A stretch of 64,000 bases of DNA from assembly GCA_021234155.1 (NCBI GenBank), contig JAJEKV010000094.1, positions 1,070,396 through 1,134,395 of the forward strand, written 5' to 3'. Each line of letters begins with the position of its first letter. The stretch's first letter is position 1. Both the position numbers and the translations under genes were made by a program. The notes below the pieces were generated by a model. That model was not told the origin of the DNA. It saw only the letters and a program-made list of their open reading frames with translations, and ran no database searches. Below, piece after piece: positions 23,400 to 35,142 of the stretch. The DNA is from Isoetes taiwanensis. Its lineage: Eukaryota > Streptophyta > Lycopodiopsida > Isoetales > Isoetaceae.

Positions 23400-24658
23400 T
23401 TTGCATTTTTGTGATGTAAGGTTTGTGTGATGTAAGGTTTGGTGTAAGGTTTGTGTAAGGTTCATGACTTGGATCACTGCTTTTTAGCATATCTTCTTGT
23501 GAATTATGGCATGCAAAGGCAACTTTGGCACCAAGCAGTTGTGCAAAAATAACATGTAGCGACATCTTATCTGTCACTATTTAGCATTTTAAAGTGGAAG
23601 ATGTACCTTTCGCCTACAGTGGCAAGCGAGATCTGCTCCAAGGAACCATGGCCCGAAGCCACACAATTTTGAAATTTGTTGGCCATTATCTTGCAGATGA
23701 TCTTGGCTGATCTGCCATTGTACATTGCCTCTTATATTTATAGAAATTTTTGCTCAAAATTTGGCATTGTTTTGAATGATAAGATTTGATTTAAATATGA
23801 GGACAGATAATAGCTCAAGGAATTATTGTGTGTCAAATGGAAAGGAGATGCAACTTTCTTGTATTTCTTATATAATTTTAGAAAATACTGTGTTCTTCAA
23901 GTGGTTTTAGAATGCATGCAATAATTAGAAAACATAGTTGTTTATGTAAGGAGGCAGGGAAGAGTATAGTTCACCAATACTAGTTCTATTTTTTGCTGAT
24001 ATCAGAAGTGTTACCTACCTTGGTTTTACCAATTAGCTTGTAGCCAAGTTTATCTCCGTCTTTCTGTTTTGTAATTATAATGAATGGGCGCATTAATGCC
24101 ACAATGCCACCATTTGAAAGGATAGACTGGTGTGGTTCTGCATATTATAATGGCATGCCATCTCCATATACCCATTGATTTGTTCTTTACCATAAGATGC
24201 ACCTTTGGTGGCAGTGGAAACATTTATTTTGAAGATGAGAACAAGCATTTGATAATTAGAGTTTGAGTTGACATTGTCTACCAACGGTGAAAAGCATTAG
24301 GCAGCATGGAACAAGAGTTTTATAATCAGAAAATGAACATACATATATATATGCATAACATAGTTTCTTTGAGTTTGATATTCAGCACATAAACTTTACC
24401 TTTTATAGTTTACTCAAGGTTGTCAGTTAAATAATGAATTCGTTTGGTGTGATACAACATGTTGAGCAAGTTGTCTCCCGTTTCTAATGAGTGAGCCAGA
24501 ATTTGTCCTTTCAGATCATGAGGGCAGCACAGTATAAAGTATAAAATATAGGCTAGAGGTTGTTCAAGGAAGCACGACAAGTACTTGGCAGAGCATGTGC
24601 TTCTATGCACATGCAACTCATGGGAAACATAAATAGTAATTGAACAACAGATACAATG

Positions 24659-25244
24659 TACACTTTCTCTATAAAAGCCATAGTGCTAGATCCAACAGGA
24701 TCATCCTCTCTTCTTCTCTTCTTCCAGTTCTCTTCAGGCGCTCTTCTTTACATCTTAGCTATGGCGGGATCCAAGTGCGTGAGCGCGCACGCAGGGTCAA
24801 GTGAAGGCTGCAATAGCTTTCGAGCTCGTGGGTTCCATCAGATCATTATTCGCATGCTCAAAGCATTCTAATGGCTCCTCATCTACATCTCAAGAGTCGA
24901 GGTTCGATTGCTCTTCTTACATGAGCATTTGTGGATCTATGGATTCAATTGAGAGCCGGGGATCTAATTTGTGGCATGGACTAAGAAACCCCAAGTGTTA
25001 TCACGGCTCAATCTTTGTTCTTTGGTGTTCATGGGCATGGCACGCACTACATCTGGTTCTTCTCGCTTGTTGCTTAATTGGAAGCAACTTGCTTCCAATC
25101 AATGGAGGTCCACTCAAAGGGAATCATTCACTGGAAGCGGCAAAAAGTCTGCAAATTCCTCGGCCATTGCCTCGCCGAGATATGTTATGCGATTACAAGA
25201 TTTTTAAACCCAACTTGTTCATTGACTTTTCTTGTGCTACATGA
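24659..25244 (+). other. Possible 5' end of an unrecognised plus-strand gene
   Basis: A pyrimidine-rich leader (TCTCTTCTTCTCTTCTTCC) precedes an ATG at about 24761 (MAGSKCVSAHAGS...). Two frames stay open to about 25207 and 25244. The one starting at 24971 contains a Ser/Arg-rich stretch (MARTTSGSSRLLLNWKQ). No domain is recognised, and the frame changes suggest a decayed gene. Confidence 0.3.
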
Positions 25245-25888
25245 TTTTAATCTGCAATGTTCTTATTGAAAATGAATACAAGATTTTTGCTCATATTTTT
25301 TATGCATTAATTAGTTTGGTAACGTCCAATTTGAATGTCAGTAATGAGTTGTAGAGCTGAAGAATCGATAAAAGTCTACCACAGTTTTGGAATCAAATGA
25401 TTGCATTCTAACAGAGAACGGTCAAGGATCTAACAAAAAAGATATAAGGATCTTGAGTTGATCAATCTCTCATGTAAATGGATCTATAGTAGTTGCTCTT
25501 TCAATTTTATTGTTGACTATTTTCTAGTTCTTTTTCTATTGCAGATCATTTGGTATAATTTGAAACCGCAATTGCCTCCTAAGGCAAGCCATGAAGAGTT
25601 TGATGCCATTGAGATCACAATTCCTAAGCTTGTGTAGCATATAAACCTCCACAAAAGTATCTTCCTAGCTTGGAGTTTCTTTCGCAATGTGAAATGAGTC
25701 GCAATTGCATAAGTTCGCTGAAGTCTATTCTTGTAGGTTATTTTCATATTCTATTTTAGGCTGGCAATGACAAACAAACCATTGGTCTTGTGCCTCATAA
25801 ACAGCTTCAACTGATAATGTAAATATAAATGCTATGCATCATCAGAGGAATTTGGTTTTTTCACTCCTCTGCTGATGGAAACTAACAT

Positions 25889-26231
25889 GTTGGATTGGAT
25901 TAATAAATTAATTCAAAGCTTCTGGAGCAGAAATTAGCACCTCTATTTCGATTGTAGCATCACCTAGTACAGCATCGGCCGGTAATTGGTTTCGAGAGGA
26001 AGAATTTTTCCTTCTGTAGCTAGCACTATGATTTAATTTGGACGGAGCAGTCATTGAAAGTCGTAGGGATGAATCCTGCAGCCTTGCAGAGCCGGCCATA
26101 AGCACATGGATTGGAAGGTATACGCTATTCTAGATTGAATATATGGGGTTGGAGTTTTGCGATCTTAAGGTAAGAGAGGCGTCTTCTATCCTACTGGAGT
26201 CGGGAATCCATCTATCTATTTATCTACCTAT
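25889..26231 (-). pseudogene. Duplicated exon-1/promoter segment, copy B
   Basis: It encodes MLMAGSARLQDSSLRLSM and about 45 further residues almost identical to exon 1 at 23265, then departs before the end of that exon (stop near 25908). No matching exon 2 or 3 follows to the left. It is therefore a partial gene copy lying 2.8 kb upstream of the parent, on the same strand. Confidence 0.75.
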
Positions 26232-26400
26232 GTATCGGAAGGAGTTTCCCAGAAGCTCTACCCAGAAGCTCTGAAGTTAAGGGCAATTTACTGCGAGAAG
26301 CCACAGCGGCGCCGCTCGCCACTAGAAGCTGGCATCCTAAAGTTACCTGCAACAAACAGAGGCTGAAATCAACGGAAATTTTAGGGTCCCTAAGGTTACA
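26230..26400. mobile_element. Partial relative of the CGTAACCTACGGG TIR element
   Basis: Read on the minus strand from 26395, TGTAACCTTAGGGACCC is followed by AAAATTTC, TTTCAG and CAGGTRA-like blocks in the same order and spacing as the left end of the element at 6816. Only one terminus is seen, so it is truncated or its other end has diverged. Confidence 0.4.
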
Positions 26401-26632
26401 GAGTCAGAAACTGCATTTGAGCCTTGAGGACCAAGTCATTGGAGAAAAACCTCAAGGTTGGGTGAGATTCCATTAGAGTGGGCGTCTTTTATTGAAATGG
26501 CACTAAAAGTCTCAAATGGTGAGGTATTTTATATTTATTGAGCATATATCCAAAAGAATCCCTTCATCCCAATAAGTAATTACACGTAAACATCAAAACA
26601 TCATTCACATTACGTTTTTTTTTTTATTGAGA

Positions 26633-26760
26633 GAAGGGACGCACCACATTGTGAGACTACACTCCCCCACTTGTCGTATCCAATGGTAATTAGTGGGTAG
26701 GTGAAAGCCAAACTAGAGGTCTAACCACTAAATTAGACCACGATGAGCATATGGCAACAA
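26633..26760 (-). mobile_element. Candidate SINE, minus strand
   Basis: On the minus strand, GGTCTAATTTAGTGGTTAG resembles a tRNA-type A box. About 120 bases later the sequence ends in CTCTCAATAAAAAAAA. A B box is not clear. It could instead be a decayed tRNA-like piece of another element. Confidence 0.3.
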
Positions 26761-27026
26761 ATGGTGCCAATAATTTAAATGCATTCTATACAATGTAAGA
26801 GTTGTTGAATCACCCATTTTGACTTCAAGTTTTACCCTACAACTTTGATTGTATACCAGATTCTTTAAACATAATTATCAATAATTAACTCTCTCAAAAC
26901 TATGTAGTTGGGTGTATATTTGATATTGGTACCCAATTTTGAGCGAAAGCACCAAGCACTTGAAGCACCTAAAATTCGAGTAGCCATCTAAAATTCGAGT
27001 AGCCATAATACATAGAATCTCGCAGA

Positions 27027-27960
27027 TTGCCTCGGTTCCCACGCGCCTTTTTGCTTCTGGCTTTCCCCTTTTTCGATCCCAAATTTTCGAATCCCCTGTT
27101 TCCGAAAGCTCCTCCAACGAAATCAATTTTTCATTTTCATCCTTCGATCCAATCGTCTCAAAGATGGGTGGGCAAAGCGATTCTGAGCGAGGAATTCATA
27201 GACATTCACGGGTTTGGCGGGGAGAAGGAATTCACCATCTTTGAGACGAAATGGCTTGAACAAAATGTAACAGTCTTAATGGTACTTTCGGTTTGGCAAG
27301 AAGCACCAAACAATAAGATGAAACTTCTTATGGTCCACCTGCGGCTCAAGGAAAAATTGAATACATTGTTGAAGAAGCTATATCAAACGCGAAAACATTC
27401 CCAACAATGAAGTAAGAAAGCGGGTAGCTTATGCTTTTGCTTGGGAGAATTGTGATTTCTACTGCTTTGCGCAAATCCACGAAAATCATAAGATCAATTG
27501 ACGCCTTTTGGAGCTCAAATTATGAAGTACGAAGTTGCGTGGTCAAAGGGGAGGGAAGTTGCAAGTTCAAGCAAAGGTACTCCTACCCAAAACTCTAAAT
27601 TAGACCCGGTCTGCTTTGATAGAGAATTTTGAGTTGATCAAATTAAATGCAAACAAACTTGAGAATGAGAGGGCGAAATGTTTGAAGAGGTGCGGCAATT
27701 GATGTCAATTTAGGCTGCTTGAAGCTAAATCAATTCAAAATTCTTCTTGAGTTAGAAGAGAGCGGGACAAAGGTTGAGAATTTGAAGATTTCAATTTACG
27801 AATTGGATGATGAAAATGCAAGTTTGAAAAAGATCTTGAGATGTCTCTCACTATGGAGATATATTATCGTGAGAGACTTCGAGAAGCTTATCACATCTGC
27901 AGAATCGGGAAACAAGTATTTTGAGGAAGCAAAAGTTAGAAGATGAGATAAAAGACAAGG
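27027..27960 (+). other. Decayed plus-strand coding sequence upstream of the RING-like piece
   Basis: Frames at 27027-27410 and 27719-27946 are open, with intervening stretches that look coding in shifting frames. The second has a heptad-like pattern (LELEESGTKVENLKISIYEL), suggesting a coiled coil. Together with the RING-like and FCP1-like pieces downstream it may form one old gene or gene cluster. I cannot name it. Confidence 0.3.
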
Positions 27961-27976
27961 ATGAAAGAATTTCAGA

Positions 27977-28234
27977 ATGAGAGGGTACCTTAACCATTTG
28001 ACAGAACTGAAGCATGTGACTTCCACACCTTTCAGCATCAACACTATAAGGAGAACACTACCAGGGCTTTGCAATTTTGGTACTTGCTGTTTGTGTGGCC
28101 TAACTTTCCATGACAGGTACAAATTGTCATTGACCTTATTTTGTGATCATGAATACCATCTAGCATGTGCAGCTTTATTGAAGGAAGGTAAGTGCAAGGT
28201 ATGTGATGTGTCCATTCATCCGTTTATATATTGA
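27977..28234 (+). pseudogene. RING-H2-like zinc finger fragment
   Basis: In 85 residues, the last 50 carry the metal-ligand pattern CCLCGLTF...LFCDHEYHLAC...GKCKVC: CxxC, then CxHxYHxxC, then CxxC. This fits RING-H2 fingers of E3 ubiquitin ligases. The spacing of 12-15 residues between the first two pairs is normal. No second domain in this frame identifies a subfamily, and the frame ends soon after the finger (SIHPFIY). Neighbouring frames are broken, so it is likely a relic. Confidence 0.5.
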
Positions 28235-28249
28235 ACTGGGCATGGCAAA

Positions 28250-29095
28250 ACAGTTGCCTAAAAGTAATAGATGTGCCACAAATAAAGGCTCTTGTAGAAG
28301 ATCGACACATGTAGATGAGAGTGTATTAAATCAACATGGTACACCGCTAAGACTGTTAGTGAAGCGGAATCACTGAAAATGCACAACAATTGTTAATGGA
28401 CCAATTAATGATGAGTCCTAGGAAGATCTTGAGTCCTAGGAAGATCTTAAGGAGAAAAAAAGTGCGCGGTCGAAAAGATAATTCTTGAAGAAGCTTCCAT
28501 TGCAAGTCCCGAGGATAAGGAACCTGGCACGACAATGATGCAGTGACAATGAGGAGGTAGAGAGTACACACATTAGAGAGAAGAGGGCAAAACAAAGAGG
28601 AAAAGTGCAAAATCTTGAAATGGGAAACAAGAAGAAAGCAAAGAACACGTAATCGCCTAAGAAAGCAAGTAAGAAAGGAAAGAATATCGAATCGGTTGTG
28701 AAGAGGAAATACAATTTCGGGGAGGGCACTTGATAAGGGCTTGGAAAAAGCTGATCTGAGCAGGTAAACTTGGAATCTGAAGAAGGCTGCGAGCAAAGCA
28801 AACTCGCTGTGGGCCACCAAGATGGCAAGAATTAGTAGATGCACCGAATTGAAGAGGATGAAGAAATATTTGAAGATGCCCCGAAATGACATGACATCTC
28901 GTGTGGCTTCCGACAAGACTACAATTAACAAAGGCGAGAGATTGAAAGCAATGATAGAGTGTCCGAAGGGCAATGATAATGTGTCTCTTAAGACTTTCTA
29001 TTAGCTAATGTTTTAATGCTCGTGCACACTTGTATTGGAAGAAGAAATTGAACATGTTGAGAAATTGAACACTCAATTGAATCTTGTACCATACA
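28250..29095 (+). other. Lysine-rich, decayed coding-like sequence
   Basis: This AAG/GAA-rich plus strand (for example 28822-29004, 60 aa, with many Lys, Arg and Thr) lies between the RING-like and FCP1-like pieces. The long minus-strand frames over it (28356-28973) are Phe/Leu/Ser-rich mirrors of the purine bias and were not taken as genes. Confidence 0.3.
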
Positions 29096-29670
29096 GGTTA
29101 ATATAATGGAATTTTGAAGTTGTGTTTTTATTTAATAAGTGTCCTTTATGTTTACTTTATGTTTTTTGACTGATAGGTGTCTGGGATGAGTCCTCTATGA
29201 AGAGGAAAGCTGCTCATATTAGATGTTAATGGTGTTCTAGTTAAGACTTATCATAGGGACCGATCCGGTGCATGTGGACACTAGCACATACATCACAAAA
29301 CAAGCAGAAAACTAGTTGTGGTAAGGCCTAATGCACGAGAATTCCTGAAAGAAGCAATGACTCATTTTGATATAGCCATTTGGTCTTCCATGAACCAGCA
29401 CAATATGAATGAAGTTCTAGATGTGATAGCACCAATCATTAGACGAGACTTTGTATTCATATGGGATCAGTCTAAGTGCTTGGAGATGCCATTTAGATGG
29501 CCAATTCAGTCTTCAAAACCATTGTACATGAAGCCTCTCAAAGAGTTGTGATTGACTACCCACAATATGATGGTCACTGCATATTGTTGGATGATAGCAT
29601 TCACAAAACTTTTGCTTCTCCACCATTCACATCTCTCTTGATACCATCCTTCACACTTGATCCGAGATGA
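29096..29670 (+). pseudogene. FCP1/NIF-type HAD phosphatase domain, broken
   Basis: HAD-fold phosphatases of the FCP1 group act on phosphoprotein substrates through a DxDx(V/T) loop. Here the pieces run in order. From 29207, KLLILDVNGVLVK gives the first motif, with Asn in place of the second Asp as in many plant members. Next, 29318-29551 reads RPNAREFL...HFDIAIWSSM...FVFIWDQSKC...KPLYMKPLKEL. Then 29550-29670 reads DYPQYDGHCILLDDS, the LLDDS motif III. A frameshift lies between about 29250 and 29310, and a stop separates the last two blocks. A GT...AG interval (29096-29175) just upstream looks like a retained intron, so this is a decayed genomic copy and not a retrocopy. Confidence 0.7.
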
Positions 29671-29699
29671 TACTATGTTGGACAAATACATGCGGGTGC

Positions 29700-30850
29700 T
29701 TAAAGATGTTTCTCCGGGTTGAAGACTTCACACAAATTCTGGCAAAGCTGCCGACTTAAGATTACCTGAGAGGAAGCACTTGACATTTTGGATACAATTG
29801 CGAAAGCAACAATTGGGAGAGGAGACATCAGACGGTGAAGATTTATTGTAATGGTCAACTACAATGGCTAAGGAGACTTATCCACTTTGAAAAGCGGTGA
29901 AAAGGTACAAAAGTTTCTTGACATGTAGGTCGGTGCTTGTAATTTTTCATTGCAAATGTACTGAGCCACAATACATGAGGCTTTACAAGCCACAATTTTG
30001 ATGTACAAATTTTGATATAAATATAAATCTTCAGTTTACAATGCTTAAATCGGTATGAATGTTTTTAAATCATTATCTTTTGCATACGAGTTTTTTGATT
30101 TGTAACTTCAACCCGAGTTTGGGAGGTTACACATTATTTGTTGGCGAGGTGTCTTGACCATAGTATACAATCCACAATTCTCTTCATCTGCAATCATTTC
30201 AAAGTTAGCTAATCTTACTAGATGGTACACACACTAACCCGCAGGTTGGTCATCCAAGTAGCTCAAATTGGAGACCACCCAAGCTGTTTATAATAATGTC
30301 ACGAAACAATAACAAGATTCAACCCCAAATACATTTCCCCATCCATCTACATAGTCTTCCGGCAATGTGTTTTTTGCTTCTCTTGCACTTTAAGACATAA
30401 AATCAACTCCCTCTTCATTGCACCTTCTTACGCATTGGCAGACAAAGTTATCTCCAACCTCAACCATAGAACTAGTTATGTCATAGTCTTCTTCTTCTTC
30501 CTCCTCTTCATGTTCATCTTCTATCGCAAGTCCTCATCTGTTGTTTTATTAGCATCATTAGCTGAGTTAATCTCTTTTCGGTTTTAGTTCACAAGTTTCC
30601 CAACCACCAATGCATTGGTTTGGTCTTTTATAAGTCCCATTGGAATTGAACACAACTCTCACAAAAGCAAGAAAGAGGTCTATAAGCTACCTTTAAAGTG
30701 TTCTCCCCGTCACATGGTCTTATCGATTGGAGTTGTGTGGTTCCCTTCAAAGTATGACAATCAAACACATGCGATCGTCTATTTTTGAGGATTCAATGTC
30801 CCAAAAATACCTGCACAAATTGCCAAGTGTTGTAAGTGCTTGTAGTCTTG
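29700..30850. other. Intergenic, no recognised feature
   Basis: AT-rich sequence between the FCP1-like relic and the minus-strand transposase-like gene. It contains a CTTCTTCTTCTTCCTCC stretch at about 30490. No supported gene or RNA. Confidence 0.5.
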
Positions 30851-30856
30851 ACATAG

Positions 30857-32530
30857 TCAAAAAATATATACAAGAACACCGTAAAAATATGAACAAATAT
30901 TCTTTAGTAGTAATTGAAAAACACGGCTTGTAATGTGTGTAATATGCAAATTACAACCATAGCTACAAACAATATTTGCGGTTTCAAACCATTTATTGTT
31001 TGAAGTTATTGGAACCACGGGTGCTTTATGTCTTTGAAGTCTTTGTCGACGCCCGGCCCACTGAGGGGTCTGAGAAAAACATAAGCAAATTTTACCTTGA
31101 TAAGTCATTATCGGAAAGGATTGTTCTTTGAAGTGCCACCTAAGAAATGCAACCACCTCCTTTGCACATTGCAATTTCCTTCCATTATATTTCATCTGTT
31201 CCTTTGTTAGAATCCTCTTGATGACAGCTCTAGCACCATCATGCTCACCTTTTCCATGTGAGCTAGCAAAAAAATTCCAGATAATATCCTTTTCAAGTCG
31301 ATTGTGAAACCTGCCAAGGAAGTAAAATGGTCTTGAAGACTTAAACTGTGCAGAACAACCATCACTCCAAAAAACATGTTTTTTATAGTTAACTCCAATA
31401 GATTGTAGCCAATCTGCATGATTTTGGAGACAATGCTGAACAAAGTCAGTATCATGAGTTTTGTCATCACTGATGTAGAAATGAGTCTCCTTCACAATTC
31501 CTTTCAAGGAGTCTTGCCTTTTCTCTTTTGCAACATTTTTCTTTTTGGACTCTTTATTATCTTCTTCCTTCTTTTGTCTTTCTTCTGCCTCTGATCTTCT
31601 CATTCTCCTGTAAGTGATGTGCACCAGAATAGAAACTTGGTCAGTATGCCAATGGCATGATTGAGCTTCTTGCTGAATTTTGAATCCATAATTCTCTCGC
31701 AAAATCTATTCTGAGACACAATAGTGTCTTCTTGAATTGATGCCAAACATTGCTTGAATTGTTTGGCTTGCCAATGTGCTTCGATAGTTATGTGGAACAA
31801 AGGTCTTCAAAGTTTTAGTGGCATGTTCATGGAACTCAAAAGAGAACCTGATTTGTATGCCAATCACGGTAACCTTTTGCGGGGTTTCTTGCCGGACCGG
31901 TTTTTGTTCGAACTTCTTCTTTGCAAAAAGTGAGCGACTTTAAAGCGACCTCTTTGCTTCACTAACATGAAATTGGCGAGAATGTAAACTACATTTACCT
32001 TTTCAAACACTTTCTAATTAACATCTTGCCTATTATTCTTAACCTTCTCTCTAGGACATGTAGGAAGCTTTTGCCGACAAACAAATAAATTAGATTAAAG
32101 ACAATCAAAGCGAGGAAATAGAAAAGGAGCCATTACCTTTTCAAACCACATAGTACTGCGTGCATTAGACATGCATGCTTGTACCATTCTTCATTCTCAT
32201 CCTTTGAACACACAATCGTCTCCAATATTCACTAGTGGATTTGATAGTGTGTTCTTTAGCTAAACATGTTGGACTGAACCACAAATTACTGCACTTACAC
32301 TTGCAATCTTTGTGTACACCATATGGATCGATCCTCATTTTATTTATTGCTTGCATGGCAAATTCAAGATCAGATGGTATTGGCGACAACGGGTTTCTCT
32401 TTCTTGAAGCTTCTGATATAGCTTGGTTTCAACCTCTCAAAGTCTGTTTGGGATATCTTCAAATCGGCATGTTCCTTTTGAAAAAGCAAGGTAAAGTGCA
32501 AGTGAACAAAAAGAAAAGAGAATTCAATCG
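30857..32530 (-). CDS. Transposase-like protein with RNase-H-type motifs, decayed or intron-containing
   Basis: The main frame (31702-30857, 281 aa) starts at RENYGFKIQQEAQSCHW, then has a Lys/Glu-rich insert. It continues HFYISDDKTHDTDFVQHCL, FWSDGCSAQFKSSRPFYFL, WNFFASSHGKGEHDGARAVIKR. Upstream pieces on the same strand include QKEHADLKISQTDFERLKPSY (about 32460) and a Cys-containing segment (KDCKCKCSNLWFSPTC, about 32320). From memory, this series of motifs (F..LRP, DF.ENY...Q.E.Q..HW, SDG..(A/S)Q(F/Y)K, SHGKG..DG.G...KR) recurs in uncharacterised transposase-derived proteins of invertebrates. The pieces lie in different frames. Whether introns or decay separate them is unclear. Confidence 0.5.
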
Positions 32531-32587
32531 ATAATAATGTCAAAATTACGAAACTAGACAATCATGTTAAAAACAAAAAAGATTGAC

Positions 32588-35142
32588 GGTTTTCCCGATT
32601 GATCAGCAAGTCCCCTGGGCCGGACGGTTTTCCCCCCGAATTCTTTCTAGAATTTTGGGATGATTTTGGTGATGATCTACTAAATGTCTTTAGAGGGTTC
32701 TGGCAGCATGGAGCCCTTCATCCTGCCCTTTCCACAGGCTTTATTGCACTCGTTCCAAAAGTTGACAAGCCGGAAGCAATTGAAGAGTGGCGTCCAATTG
32801 CCCTTACGAATACCACGTACAAGCTTTTTGCCAAGCTTTTGGCTACTAGGCTTAAGCCACTGCTCAGCAGGCTTATTGAACCCGAACAATCTGCATTTCT
32901 ATCAGGAAGAAGCATTCTCACTAACTATCTCTCTGCTTGTGAAGGACTTCATTGGGCTGATCGTAGCAAGCAAACATGTCTTATGATGAAGCTTGATTTT
33001 AAGCGGGCTTTTGACACAGTCCGATGGGATGCAGTTCATAAGATAATGGGTAAGTATGGCTTTGCAAATAAGTTCATTGAGGTAGCTATGGGCCTCAACA
33101 AATCGGCCACTGCCTCAATCCTTATAAATGGCAGCCCCTCCAAGCCTTTTGACTTAAGAAAAGGAGTCAGACAGGGGTGCCCCCTAGCCCCCTATATTTT
33201 TATCCTTCTGGCCAATGCACTTACACTTCTAATCAAGAATAGGATGCAAACTGGTGAACTGCAGGGTATCAGCATGCCACATTTGGGATCTAAGCAACTG
33301 TGCATCCAGCAATTTGCGGATGACACCTTTTTCTTTTTGAACTATGAGGATGGGAGCATTGCAAACTGCCTCAAGCTAATTCAGATTTTCAGCACAGTTA
33401 CTGGGGTGTGTCTCAACACAAAAAAAAGCTCTATCTTATGGCCTCATGATTTCCAGCTGCCTCCTCTAGTTGCCAATCTTGGATATCAAATAGTTAAGAA
33501 AGGTGAGCTCACTAAGTTGCTTGGCCTTCCTTTAGCTATGGGGACCCTTCCACAAGGAACCTGGGCAGCAGTCTTGGACAAATTAAAAAAACGAATCAAT
33601 ATTTGGGCCAGCAAGGGGCTCTCAGCCGCAGGAAGAATCACCATAGCCAACAGTGTTCTTAGCAGCTCACTTGTGTACCTCTCTTCTATCCTCCTAGCAC
33701 CCAAATATGTGTATGCAAGAATGCAACAATTCATAAGATCTTTTGTTTGGCAGGGCGCAGCTAAGATTGCATGGTCTGAGGTCTGCAAACCAAGAGCTTT
33801 TGGAGGTCTTGGTGGCAAGGATCTGCACAAGCACTCTCAAGCACTAGTTGGGAAACTTGTTTGGAATGCTCTCAAGGGTGAGGCATCTTTTGGCTCGGAC
33901 TTCATAAGGCATTGGCTTAGCAAAGCGAGCCCTCTATCAAAACCTTCCCTTAGCCTCTCTACTGCATCAGCCTGCTTTGTTGACTACAAGATATGCCCAG
34001 GCACCTCTCCAGTAATGCGCAGAATTTTGGAAGCATGGCAGGATGTAAAGGAATGTTTTGAGCCTGCACAAGCTCCATGGCAAGCGGGCGGTGCCTATCT
34101 TAAGAGAGCCCCATGGTTAATGGCCAAAAGAATACCCTCTGCGCTCTAATCCACCCGAGAATGCAAAAAATGGGAAGCTGCTGGTTTTGTGTTTCTTAAT
34201 CATTTATGGGATCATGTGCGTGCAAAATGGTGGTCTTGGACCCGCTCAAAGGCACTCTCGGTACTAGCTCGATAAGGTGGTCTACAAGAGAATAATGCGG
34301 AAGTAATTGGTGCTCTCGGGTATTAATGGGAATGAGGAGACTTGGCTCTAAATGGCAAACCTCTCTACGATAAAAAGAGGTGTATCAAGCCCTATTTGAT
34401 GATCACGCTACCTACTTGACTAGCTTCACTACCCTCACAAGTCTTTGAACTAGCAAAACAACTTAGCGATCTTTGGTCCTCCTTGCTCTAAGAAGGTGCA
34501 AATTTGTTCATATGGCTTAGGCGGCGACCTTGCCACTATGTCTTGGCTGCTACAGAAAAGGATTTCGCAAAGCACGAGCTGTCCTCTACAATGTGATGAG
34601 GTTGAAACAGTGGGACATATGTTTTTTTGCCCAAGAATCAGAGCCTTTTGGGACTGGGTGCTCCCTCTGATTCATCTTGACGCATCTCAACTTCATTGGC
34701 GAGAAATTGGAATGATCCGGACAAGCAAGCATACACCCCTAATGCATTGCCTTATGGGCAATATGGAAGCACAGGTGCTCTGTTGCCCTTGGTGGCCAGG
34801 AAATCTCAATCGGCATGATAAAAAATACTTTCAATCAGGCAGTAGCTTTAATGGCCATCGCCCATATCCGCAAGATGGGCCAAGCATACGACAAAGATTT
34901 TGATAGGATCGGCAAGATCCAAGGCTTCCTTCTCTACTTTAAGTGCTCCTGGTCCAATGATGGAAGCAGCTCAATATAGTATGCAGGAGAACCAAGACAT
35001 TGTGTATGTACTAGAGCAATCTCTTGCTCACGGCCTCATGGGCCTTTCCTTCTCGTTTTTTTCGTCATACTTTTCTATGTACCTATTTTATATATAGTTA
35101 ATATAATCTAGCCTTGCAATCAAAAAAAAAAAAAAAAAAAAA
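32588..35142 (+). mobile_element. 5'-truncated L1-type LINE
   Basis: The body starts inside the RT domain and ends in a 21-base poly(A) (35122-35142) after a GCCTTGCAATC-type plant L1 end. AAAAAAGATTGAC before it (32575-32587) and AAAAAAAATTGAC at its end (to 35147) form a likely target duplication. The insertion splits the minus-strand transposase-like gene. After the RT frame, the sequence to about 34490 is broken. Then 34496-34903 carries a zinc-knuckle-like C terminus with the pattern CDEVETVGHMFFCPRIRAFW. Confidence 0.85.
32599..34149 (+). CDS. L1 LINE reverse transcriptase (ORF2 fragment, 516 aa)
   Basis: This is the RT part of a plant L1 ORF2, which reverse-transcribes LINE RNA at a nicked target. 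From the N terminus the frame has SPGPDGFPPEFF, ALVPKVDKPEAIEEWRPIAL, QSAFLSGRSI, then MMKLDFKRAFDTVRW with the first catalytic Asp (about residue 133). These are followed by RKGVRQGCPLAPYIF and QFADDTFFF with the Asp pair (about residues 240-241). The thumb and post-RT region follow (TKLLGLPL, WASKGLSAAGRI). The frame is uninterrupted for 1.55 kb, unusual in this window, which suggests a young insertion. The APE endonuclease and ORF1 are absent because of 5' truncation. A stop at 34147 precedes the C terminus. Confidence 0.9.
   Translation: MISKSPGPDGFPPEFFLEFWDDFGDDLLNVFRGFWQHGALHPALSTGFIALVPKVDKPEAIEEWRPIALTNTTYKLFAKLLATRLKPLLSRLIEPEQSAFLSGRSILTNYLSACEGLHWADRSKQTCLMMKLDFKRAFDTVRWDAVHKIMGKYGFANKFIEVAMGLNKSATASILINGSPSKPFDLRKGVRQGCPLAPYIFILLANALTLLIKNRMQTGELQGISMPHLGSKQLCIQQFADDTFFFLNYEDGSIANCLKLIQIFSTVTGVCLNTKKSSILWPHDFQLPPLVANLGYQIVKKGELTKLLGLPLAMGTLPQGTWAAVLDKLKKRINIWASKGLSAAGRITIANSVLSSSLVYLSSILLAPKYVYARMQQFIRSFVWQGAAKIAWSEVCKPRAFGGLGGKDLHKHSQALVGKLVWNALKGEASFGSDFIRHWLSKASPLSKPSLSLSTASACFVDYKICPGTSPVMRRILEAWQDVKECFEPAQAPWQAGGAYLKRAPWLMAKRIPSAL

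Noticed and set aside
28356-28973. 205-residue minus-strand frame rich in Phe, Leu and Ser
   Set aside because: It mirrors a purine-rich plus-strand coding-like region and has no motif or supporting context.
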